Origin: Halomonas urmiana
Lineage (GTDB): Bacteria; Pseudomonadota; Gammaproteobacteria; Pseudomonadales; Halomonadaceae
Length of the DNA: 64,000 nt
Assembly: GCF_005780185.1 (NCBI RefSeq)
Contig: NZ_VBUI01000010.1
Location: 1 to 64,000 of the forward strand
Direction: 5' to 3'
Shown: one piece after another, positions 56,146 to 64,000 of the stretch
How positions within the stretch are numbered: position 1 is the first letter of the stretch
Layout of the letters: each line of letters begins with the position of its first letter
Position numbers and translations under genes: made by a program
Notes under the pieces: model-generated
What the model was told of the DNA's origin: nothing
What the model saw: only the letters and a program-made list of their open reading frames with translations
The model's database searches: none

Positions 56146-56361
56146 ATGCCTTCTGTTAAAGTACGTGATAACGAGCCGTTTGACGTCGCGTTGCGTCGCT
56201 TCAAGCGTTCCTGTGAAAAGGCCGGTGTCCTCTCGGAAGTGCGTCGTCGCGAGCAGTACGAGAAGCCGACCGCAGAGCGCAAGCGTAAGGCGGCCGCGGC
56301 CGTCAAGCGCCATGCCAAGAAGCTTCAGCGTGAGCGCAAGCGTTTCGAACGGCTCTATTGA
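56146..56361 (+). CDS. rpsU: 30S ribosomal protein S21
   Basis: 71 aa, the standard length, very basic ([19 protein letters not shown]). It joins the 30S subunit late and aids initiation. Its codon use is less GC-biased than that of its neighbours, as expected for a highly expressed small ribosomal protein. First gene of the macromolecular synthesis operon. Confidence 0.98.
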   Translation: MPSVKVRDNEPFDVALRRFKRSCEKAGVLSEVRRREQYEKPTAERKRKAAAAVKRHAKKLQRERKRFERLY

Positions 56362-56415
56362 TCCGTACTGGAGTCGGTGAGGGCATCCGGCCCATGCCGT
56401 CTCAAGAGGGACGCC

Positions 56416-56447
56416 AAGCGGCCGCCTAACGGTGGCCGCTTGTTTTT
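56416..56447 (+). terminator. Terminator/attenuator between rpsU and dnaG
   Basis: An 11-bp stem with one G-T pair (56416-56426 with 56431-56441, loop TAAC), followed by G and five T. It sits within the operon, 43 bp before dnaG. Partial termination here would lower dnaG relative to rpsU, as is known for the T1 terminator of the E. coli operon. Confidence 0.9.
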
Positions 56448-56489
56448 GTCGCCTCCCGTTCGCTTTCCCGCTCCTCGCAGGTTGTCCGC

Positions 56490-58313
56490 ATGTCCGGTCA
56501 GATCCCCCAGCGTTTCCTCGATGATCTCCTGGCCCGGGTCGACGTGGTCGAGGTGGTCGGCGAGCGCGTGAAGCTCAAGAAGGCCGGTCGCAACCATTCC
56601 GGGCTCTGTCCCTTTCACCAGGAGAAGTCGCCGTCATTCACCGTCAGTGCCGACAAGCAGTTCTATCACTGCTTCGGTTGCGGCGCCCACGGCAATGCCC
56701 TGCGCTTCCTGATGGAATACGACAAGCTGCGCTTTCCCGAGGCCGTGGAGCAGTTGGCCGCCCGGCTCGGCATGGAGGTGCCCCGCGAGGGCGCCGACGA
56801 TCCGCGGGCCCAGGCGCGCGAGCGCAAGCGCAAGGAGGGGGTCAACCTGCTGGAGCTGTCGGCCAGCTACTTCCGCGAGCGGCTGAAGATGCCGGAGGGC
56901 GACAGCGCCCGTCGCTACCTCGCCGACCGGGGGCTGTCGCCGGAGGTCCAGCAGACCTTCGGCATCGGCTGCGCGCCGGCCGGCTGGGAGGCGCTCAAGC
57001 GCCACCTCTCCGAGCGCGGCATCGCCGAGGCGGTGCAGATCGAATATGGCCTGCTGGTGCATCACGAGGACAGCGGACGCACCTACGACCGCTTCCGCGA
57101 CCGGGTGATGTTCCCGATCCGCGATATCCGCGGGCGCACCATCGCCTTCGGCGGTCGCGTGCTGGGCGATGCCAAGCCCAAATACCTCAACTCCCCCGAG
57201 ACGCCGGTGTTCCATAAGGGGCGCGAGCTCTACGGCCTCTATGAGGCGCGCCAGGCCAATTCGCGGCTCGAGCGGGTGGTGATCGTCGAGGGCTACATGG
57301 ACGTGGTGGCACTGGCCCAGTTCGGAATCCGCAATGCCGTGGCGACGCTTGGTACCTCGACCAGCGAAGAGCACCTGAGCCGGCTGTTCCGCATGGTCGG
57401 CGAGGTGGTGTTCTGCTTCGATGGTGATCGCGCCGGCCGCCAGGCCGCGACCCGGGCGCTGGAGACGGTGCTGCCGCAGATGATCGATGGTCGCCAGGCG
57501 CGTTTCATGTTCCTCCCCGAGGGGGAGGACCCGGACACCCTGGTGCGCCGCGAGGGGCCGGAGGCCTTCGAGGATCGCATCACCTGCGCCAGCCCCCTGT
57601 CGGAGTTCCTCTTCGATCACGCGGCCGAGGGGCGCGACCTGGGAACGATCGAGGCGCGCGAGCGCTTCGCCAGCCAGGTGCTCGCGGCCATCGGCAAGTT
57701 GCCGGAGGGGGTGCTGAAGTCGCTGCTGCTGGGGGAGCTCTCGCGGCGCACCGGCGTCGATCAGTCGCGCTTCGAGGCGCTGGTCGCGCCCGTCGAGGCT
57801 CTATCGAGCGAGCCGCCCCTGGCACCGGAGGCTGAGTGGCGCCCCGAGGACGAGGGGCGCGAGGCGCGCCCGGTGCCGGGTAAGGGGCAGCAGGCTCTGA
57901 GCCTGATGGGGCGCGTCCTGCAGCTGCTGGTGCACGAGCCGCGGCTGGTGGAGCGCCTGCCCGAAGACGACGACTGGTGCGACCAGCCGGACCCGGAGGC
58001 GCGGCTATGTCGCGAAGTGGTGCGGCTGCTCAGGGCGGGCGGATATCGCAGCGCCCAGGTGCTGCTGGCCCACTTCCACGGCACCCCCGAGGGGGAGCGG
58101 CTGGCCGAGTTGGCGCGCCGGGAGCCGCTGGTCCCCCGGGGTGTGCGAGGCGCCGAGTTGGACAATTGGGTGGCCTATTTCCAGCGCCATCGCCAGCAGC
58201 AGTCGCCCTTGGAAGAGTATGAGGCCTTGCTGTCGCGAATGCAGGCAGGGGAGCGGCTGTCGAAGGAAGAGGGTCAGCGGCTGAATGAACTGTTGATGGA
58301 GCTAAAGAGCTAA
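56490..58313 (+). CDS. dnaG: DNA primase
   Basis: 607 aa. The N-terminal zinc-binding domain has CPFHQEKSPSFTV and HCFGCG (CHC2 type). The TOPRIM catalytic core includes VIVEGYMDVVALAQFG and FCFDGDRAGRQA. The C-terminal part (from about 450) binds DnaB. It makes RNA primers for Okazaki fragments. The ribosome site is weak, as usual for this gene, keeping primase low. Confidence 0.97.
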   Translation: MSGQIPQRFLDDLLARVDVVEVVGERVKLKKAGRNHSGLCPFHQEKSPSFTVSADKQFYHCFGCGAHGNALRFLMEYDKLRFPEAVEQLAARLGMEVPREGADDPRAQARERKRKEGVNLLELSASYFRERLKMPEGDSARRYLADRGLSPEVQQTFGIGCAPAGWEALKRHLSERGIAEAVQIEYGLLVHHEDSGRTYDRFRDRVMFPIRDIRGRTIAFGGRVLGDAKPKYLNSPETPVFHKGRELYGLYEARQANSRLERVVIVEGYMDVVALAQFGIRNAVATLGTSTSEEHLSRLFRMVGEVVFCFDGDRAGRQAATRALETVLPQMIDGRQARFMFLPEGEDPDTLVRREGPEAFEDRITCASPLSEFLFDHAAEGRDLGTIEARERFASQVLAAIGKLPEGVLKSLLLGELSRRTGVDQSRFEALVAPVEALSSEPPLAPEAEWRPEDEGREARPVPGKGQQALSLMGRVLQLLVHEPRLVERLPEDDDWCDQPDPEARLCREVVRLLRAGGYRSAQVLLAHFHGTPEGERLAELARREPLVPRGVRGAELDNWVAYFQRHRQQQSPLEEYEALLSRMQAGERLSKEEGQRLNELLMELKS

Positions 58314-58456
58314 GGGCTCGTCGTGGCGGGGGTTGAATTTTCTGCCACTATCACCACATACGAGGAAGCTGCCTTCGAAAGGCGTAACCTCACAACCTAA
58401 CACACCTGAATGACCGCGCAAACACACCGAACTGGCAGGAAGGTGGCCTTACCCGC

Positions 58457-58462
58457 TATACT
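58457..58462 (+). promoter_or_regulatory. Candidate internal -10 box upstream of rpoD
   Basis: TATACT in the 221-bp gap between dnaG and rpoD. The best -35 (CTGGCA, 58432-58437) is 19 bp away, so the match is moderate. An internal promoter for rpoD, including a heat-shock one, exists in E. coli, which makes one here likely. Confidence 0.4.
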
Positions 58463-58534
58463 GTCCGGCTTATCGAGTTTTCACCGCCTCAGTACTTCAG
58501 GTGCTTCATTCTTCTTCGTCGAGATAGGGTTTCT

Positions 58535-60373
<1,839 letters not shown>

Positions 60374-60405
60374 CCTGCCGGAGTAACCCGCTGGCGCCCG
60401 CCCGA

Positions 60406-60444
60406 ACGACGACGCCCGCAGCCATCGGCTGCGGGCGTCGTCGT
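60406..60444 (+). terminator. Large hairpin after rpoD
   Basis: A perfect 18-bp stem (60406-60423 with 60427-60444) with a three-base loop ATC, starting 33 bp after the rpoD stop. No T tract follows (GTGTGGGGC), so it may be a weak intrinsic terminator or a 3'-end stabiliser. Confidence 0.65.
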
Positions 60445-60556
60445 GTGTGGGGCACCTTGTCGGGGGCGTGGCGAGGCGATGTCACAAGCAAGCATCGTGG
60501 TATGGCAGCGGCGGCGCCAGTGCCATGCGGGGCCGGCAATCCGGTCCGGTCGCGTC

Positions 60557-61237
60557 TCAGTCGGCGCTGAGGCGGCGCCAGCGGCGCACCAGCAGCACCA
60601 GCTCGATCATGGCGAAGAACAGCAGGGTATAGCCGAACAACTCGGTGACCTCCTCGGCGGCGTCCTTGAAGGTGCGCAGGTAGGCCTCGCCGAGGATCGC
60701 CTGCCACATCTCGCTGCGTCCGAAGAGCCGCGAGTAGACGTAGGTGGTCAAGAAGCCCGCGGCGAACAGGCCGAACGAGAAGCTGTTGGCGTAGCGCTCG
60801 AACTCGCGGGCGAAGGCGTGGCGGCTGCGGATCACCACGAAAAGAACAGGCAGCACTAGCAGCGCGACCAGCGTCTGCCAGGCACCATCGAACACCCAGG
60901 CATCCAGCCAGGCATCCTGCTCGCGAATCAGCGAGGCCAGCGGCAGGGCCAGCAGCAGCAGGGAGACGTGCGTCAGCCGCGGGCTCGTCAGGCGCACGTA
61001 AAGCGCCAGGCCGGTGCTGCCGGCGAGCAGCAGCGACTGGGCAGGTTCGACGAAGCCGCGCTCGGAGAATCGCTGGCCCTCGAGCCCCAGCGCCTCGATC
61101 ATCACGCCCTGCATCAGCAGGCCGATCAAGATGATATAGAGCAGGGCGCGCAGGCTGGTGGCACGAAAGTCGATGGGCGTGGGCACTTCGGGGGGGAGAT
61201 GACGTGGCATGGGTGTCTCGGGGTGAATCACATTCAT
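60557..61237 (-). CDS. Hypothetical integral membrane protein
   Basis: 226 aa (218 if translation starts at ATG 61213) with about six predicted membrane helices and a short Arg-rich C-terminus. I do not recognise the family. The upstream ATG 61237 lies inside an inverted repeat and lacks a ribosome site, so 61213 may be the real start. It is downstream of the LysR gene on the same strand (38 or 62 bp) and could be cotranscribed with it. Residues around 45-57 (EALGLEGQRFSER) form a hydrophilic loop. Confidence 0.75.
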   Translation of the reverse strand: MNVIHPETPMPRHLPPEVPTPIDFRATSLRALLYIILIGLLMQGVMIEALGLEGQRFSERGFVEPAQSLLLAGSTGLALYVRLTSPRLTHVSLLLLALPLASLIREQDAWLDAWVFDGAWQTLVALLVLPVLFVVIRSRHAFAREFERYANSFSFGLFAAGFLTTYVYSRLFGRSEMWQAILGEAYLRTFKDAAEEVTELFGYTLLFFAMIELVLLVRRWRRLSAD

Positions 61238-61247
61238 TGGTGAATGT
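61230..61247. promoter_or_regulatory. Inverted repeat upstream of the membrane protein gene
   Basis: ACATTCA (61230-61236) and TGAATGT (61241-61247) around TTGG. It overlaps the first possible start codon of the membrane protein and lies in AT-richer DNA with TATCAT/TATACA strings on the minus strand. It could be an operator; no T tract supports a terminator. Confidence 0.4.
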
Positions 61248-61275
61248 ATATGATACCCGGCTCGCCCGCGGCTGC

Positions 61276-62238
61276 CTATCGATTACGAAGCGTCAATTCC
61301 ACGGCGTCTATCTCCGCCCCCTCCGGCGCTCGCCGGGCCTCCTCGACGAGCCAGTCGTGCACCGCGGCGACCCGGCGATCGTCGAGCGCCCCCGGTGCAT
61401 GGACGATGCCGTAGTGCATGCCGGTCGCTACGCGCTGGGCGAAGGGCGCGATCAGGGCGCCGCTGCCGAGTTCTCCGCGGATCAGGGTCTGGCGGGCGAT
61501 GGCGACGCCCATGCCGGCGATGGCCGCCGCCATGGTCAGGTGGTGGCGGTTGAAGGTATAGCCCCGGCGCAGGTTGAGCGGCGGCGCCGCGATGGCCTCG
61601 AGGTAGCGCTCCCATTCGGCGTGCTCGTGACTTCCCCGCCAGGCCGTGACGTCGTGCAGCAGCGGGTACCAGGCCAGGTCGGCGGGATGGCGCAGGGGCG
61701 GGCGTCCCCGCAGCAGGGCGGGGGCGCAGACCGGGAAGATCCGCTCCTCCATCAGCGGCGTGATGGCAAGCCCCGGGGCGTGGCCGTCGTTAAGGTCCAG
61801 CGCCAGGTCGAAGTCGCCGTCGCGCAGCGAGACGCTGCTGTCCTCGGCGGTGACGTGCAGCTCGATATCGGGAAAGCGCGCCTGCAGCCGCGGCAGGCGC
61901 GGCATCAGCCACTTGTGCAGGAAGGAGGGCACCGAGCGCAGCCGGATCACCCCGCTCATCACCCCGCTGCGCAGCCGCCGCACCTCGAGCCCCACCGCCT
62001 GATAGGCCTCGTCGACCACTGCCGCCAGGCGCCGCCCCTCCTCGGTCAGCTCCAGTCGACGCGGCCGGCGGAGAAACAGCTTGAACCCCAGTCGCTGCTC
62101 GAGCTGCTTGATCTGCTGGCTGACGGCGCCGGTGGTCACGTGCAGCTCCTCGGCCGCCCTCGTGAAGGAGAGGTGGCGAGCGCTGACGGCGAAGACCTTC
62201 AGCCCGGCGTGGGTCTGAGCGTTAAGATTCGGGTTCAT
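61276..62238 (-). CDS. LysR-family transcriptional regulator
   Basis: 320 aa. The N-terminal winged helix (LSFTRAAEELHVTTGAVSQQ, about 24-43) is followed by a linker helix and a periplasmic-binding-like effector domain. Of the GcvA/DsdC-like group, whose members often control amino-acid genes. It is divergent from sdaA with a 203-bp shared region, so it probably regulates serine dehydratase; the effector is unknown. Confidence 0.92.
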   Translation of the reverse strand: MNPNLNAQTHAGLKVFAVSARHLSFTRAAEELHVTTGAVSQQIKQLEQRLGFKLFLRRPRRLELTEEGRRLAAVVDEAYQAVGLEVRRLRSGVMSGVIRLRSVPSFLHKWLMPRLPRLQARFPDIELHVTAEDSSVSLRDGDFDLALDLNDGHAPGLAITPLMEERIFPVCAPALLRGRPPLRHPADLAWYPLLHDVTAWRGSHEHAEWERYLEAIAAPPLNLRRGYTFNRHHLTMAAAIAGMGVAIARQTLIRGELGSGALIAPFAQRVATGMHYGIVHAPGALDDRRVAAVHDWLVEEARRAPEGAEIDAVELTLRNR

Positions 62239-62252
62239 GGTTTAGTCATTCT

Positions 62253-62270
62253 ATATCGCGGACCAGATAT
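62253..62270. promoter_or_regulatory. Candidate LysR-type operator between the regulator and sdaA
   Basis: ATATC (62253-62257) and GATAT (62266-62270) with an 8-bp centre, 15 bp upstream of the regulator start. The spacing is not the canonical T-N11-A, so this is a candidate only. Confidence 0.35.
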
Positions 62271-62383
62271 TCTCGATTGTCGGTGCGCCACTTCGCCGCC
62301 ATGATGAGGCCATCTATCGGCAGGCGTCGAGTGGCTTTAGTTTAACTGTCTGATGAACGATCAGGCGGCCGCAGGCCCTGAAA

Positions 62384-62415
62384 GCCGGAACGCCGGAACG
62401 CCGGAACGCCGGAAC
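62384..62415 (+). repeat. Tandem repeat, four copies of GCCGGAAC
   Basis: Four perfect 8-bp units, 27 bp before the sdaA start, probably inside its 5' leader. No spacers, so it is not CRISPR. Unit loss or gain would change leader length and folding. Confidence 0.88.
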
Positions 62416-62441
62416 GCCCGGCCCAGACACGAGGCATCATC

Positions 62442-63821
62442 ATGGCAATCAGCGTCTTCGACCTGTTCAAGATCGGCATCGGTCCGTCCAGCTCCCATAC
62501 CGTCGGCCCCATGCAGGCCGCCTACGATTTCGTGCAGGTGCTCAAGCGTCGCGAGCTGCTCGAGCGCGTGGCGCGCATCGAGGTGCACCTGCACGGTTCG
62601 CTCTCCGCCACCGGCAAGGGGCACGGCACCGACCGGGCCATCATCATGGGGCTGATGGGCGAGCGTCCCCAGCACATCGACCCGGCGATCGTCTCGCCGT
62701 GCATCGAGGAGCTGCTCGAGTCCCAGGCCCTGATGCTCGACGGCCGCCTGGCGATCCCCTTCCGCTGGACCCGAGACCTCGAGTGGCACGACGAGAGCCT
62801 GCCCTACCACCCCAACGCCATGACCCTGGTGGCCCACGGTCATGCCGAGGAGCTCTACCGTAACGTCTTCTACTCGGTGGGCGGCGGCTTTGTGATCGAC
62901 GAGGTGCAGGCCGCCAGTGGCGAGCTGGACTCCGACACTACGGTGCTGCCCTTCGATTTCAACAGCGCCGGCGAGCTGCTGGCGCTGTGCCGGCTGCACG
63001 GCCTGCGCATCAGCGAGCTGATGCTCGAGAACGAGAAGGCCTGGCGCAGCGAGGCCGAGGTCCGTGCCGAGCTGTGGCGGATCTGGGAGGCCATGCAGGC
63101 CTGCGTCGATCAGGGGTTGGCCGCCGAGGGCGTGCTGCCCGGCGGGCTCGAGGTGCGGCGCCGCGCCGCCGCCCTGCATCGGCGCCTCGAGGCCATGGAC
63201 GACGACCGCAGCCTGATCGCCACCACCTTCTCGGCGATGGACTGGGTCAACGTCTTCGCCCTGGCGGTCAACGAGGAGAACGCCGCCGGCGGGCGCATGG
63301 TCACCGCACCGACCAACGGCGCGGCGGGCATCATCCCGGCGGTGCTTCACTACTACATGAAGTTCCAACCCGAGGCCGACGAGCGCTGCGTGGTCGACTT
63401 CCTGCTGACCGCCGCCGCGGTGGGCATCCTGTGCAAGAAGAACGCCTCCATCTCCGGCGCCGAGGTCGGCTGCCAGGGCGAGGTTGGCTCGGCCTGCGCC
63501 ATGGCGGCGGCGGGACTGACCGAGGTGCTGGGCGGCACGCCGGGCCAGGTGGAGAACGCCGCTGAGATCGGCCTGGAGCACAACCTGGGGCTCACCTGCG
63601 ACCCCGTCGGCGGGCTGGTGCAGGTGCCCTGCATCGAGCGCAACGCCATCGCCTCGGTCAAGGCCATCAACGCCGCCCAGATGGCGCTGCGCGGCGACGG
63701 CAACCACTTCATCTCGCTGGACAAGGCGATCCGCACCATGCGCGACACCGGCGCCGACATGCAGGATAAGTACAAGGAGACCTCCAAGGGCGGTCTCGCG
63801 GTCAACGCCATCGAGTGCTGA
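62442..63821 (+). CDS. sdaA: L-serine dehydratase, iron-sulfur dependent, single chain
   Basis: 459 aa, deaminates L-serine to pyruvate. The beta domain begins [19 protein letters not shown]; the alpha domain has the cluster cysteines Cys344, Cys386 and Cys397. These align, offset by one, with Cys343, 385 and 396 of the Legionella type II enzyme. The protein ends in Cys459, matching the C-terminal cysteine that caps the cluster in that enzyme. GAGG lies 7 bases before the ATG. Divergent from a LysR gene; the ORF ends before a strong terminator. Confidence 0.96.
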   Translation: MAISVFDLFKIGIGPSSSHTVGPMQAAYDFVQVLKRRELLERVARIEVHLHGSLSATGKGHGTDRAIIMGLMGERPQHIDPAIVSPCIEELLESQALMLDGRLAIPFRWTRDLEWHDESLPYHPNAMTLVAHGHAEELYRNVFYSVGGGFVIDEVQAASGELDSDTTVLPFDFNSAGELLALCRLHGLRISELMLENEKAWRSEAEVRAELWRIWEAMQACVDQGLAAEGVLPGGLEVRRRAAALHRRLEAMDDDRSLIATTFSAMDWVNVFALAVNEENAAGGRMVTAPTNGAAGIIPAVLHYYMKFQPEADERCVVDFLLTAAAVGILCKKNASISGAEVGCQGEVGSACAMAAAGLTEVLGGTPGQVENAAEIGLEHNLGLTCDPVGGLVQVPCIERNAIASVKAINAAQMALRGDGNHFISLDKAIRTMRDTGADMQDKYKETSKGGLAVNAIEC

Positions 63822-63883
63822 CGACCCTCGACACGCGACGATGTCGTGAACGGTGCGGCCCGGCGGGCCGCCGAGCAGATCAG

Positions 63884-63920
63884 GCGCGATGCCCCGGAGG
63901 GGGCATCGCGCTTTTTTTTT
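63884..63920 (+). terminator. Rho-independent terminator after sdaA
   Basis: A 12-bp perfect stem (63884-63895 with 63900-63911), loop GGAG, followed by nine T. The 80 bases beyond it show no gene or structure that I can support. Confidence 0.95.
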
Positions 63921-64000
63921 GCCCGACATGGTTTGCAAGCTATTGATAGCGCGGGCGTCTACACCATTGGTCGAGTTCCGGCGTTCTCCTGTTGCCCTGT

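Overview
The window is a GC-rich, densely packed chromosomal segment of a gammaproteobacterium. It most resembles a halophile of the Halomonadaceae (Halomonas or Chromohalobacter type). The reasons are the lptD-surA-pdxA-rsmA-apaGH and rpsU-dnaG-rpoD gene orders, amgK-murU next to lptD, the ubiquinone gene coq7, a lone HiPIP, and two complete Mrp-type Na+/H+ antiporter operons. Nearly everything is core chromosome. I see no prophage, insertion sequence, CRISPR array or antibiotic-resistance island.

Layout. 1-7405: tRNA-Asp, fadH, then the stress operon yeaG-yeaH-spoVR behind a sigma-S type -10 element. 7483-9590: HiPIP (minus), a small Lrp-like protein and an anchored nuclease. 9636-10015: three tRNA-Leu(CAG) genes (minus). 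10119-17238: rnr-rlmB, then rpsF-rpsR-membrane protein-rplI, then dnaB. 17247-21279: two small hypothetical genes, a DUF393 protein paired with an iron-sulfur (6-4) photolyase (minus), and hemH. 21305-33220: two Mrp operons reading away from each other, one with mrpA and mrpB fused and one with them separate. 33377-38196: DUF2256 plus cry-DASH, DUF3429, a MltB-type transglycosylase, a retropepsin-like protein and rsmE. 38236-43098: phaR, purD, a thioesterase, prkB, hinT, coq7 and yhfA. 43226-44910: murU-amgK (minus). 45075-53028: lptD through cca. 53044-53930: folK-folB (minus). 54111-55879: plsY and tsaD convergent. 56146-60373: the macromolecular synthesis operon. 60557-63821: a membrane protein, a LysR regulator and L-serine dehydratase.

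How the genes work together. rpsU-dnaG-rpoD, dnaB, rpsF-rpsR-rplI, rnr, rlmB, rsmE, rsmA, tsaD, cca and the tRNAs serve replication, transcription and translation. lptD, surA, amgK, murU and the transglycosylase serve the envelope. The Mrp operons serve sodium, pH and salt homeostasis. The photolyase, cry-DASH and perhaps hemH form a light-related set.

The most notable observations are: a SurA that lacks both parvulin domains; a dispersed inverted-repeat element, seen twice, whose ends form the TAA stop codons of both flanking convergent genes; an unexplained three-stem RNA-like element between pdxA and rsmA; the back-to-back pair of different Mrp operons; a near-leaderless upstream ORF overlapping the rnr start; short tandem repeats in front of rpsF and sdaA; and a paired inverted repeat in front of the photolyase. 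The last 80 bases after the sdaA terminator show no recognisable feature.
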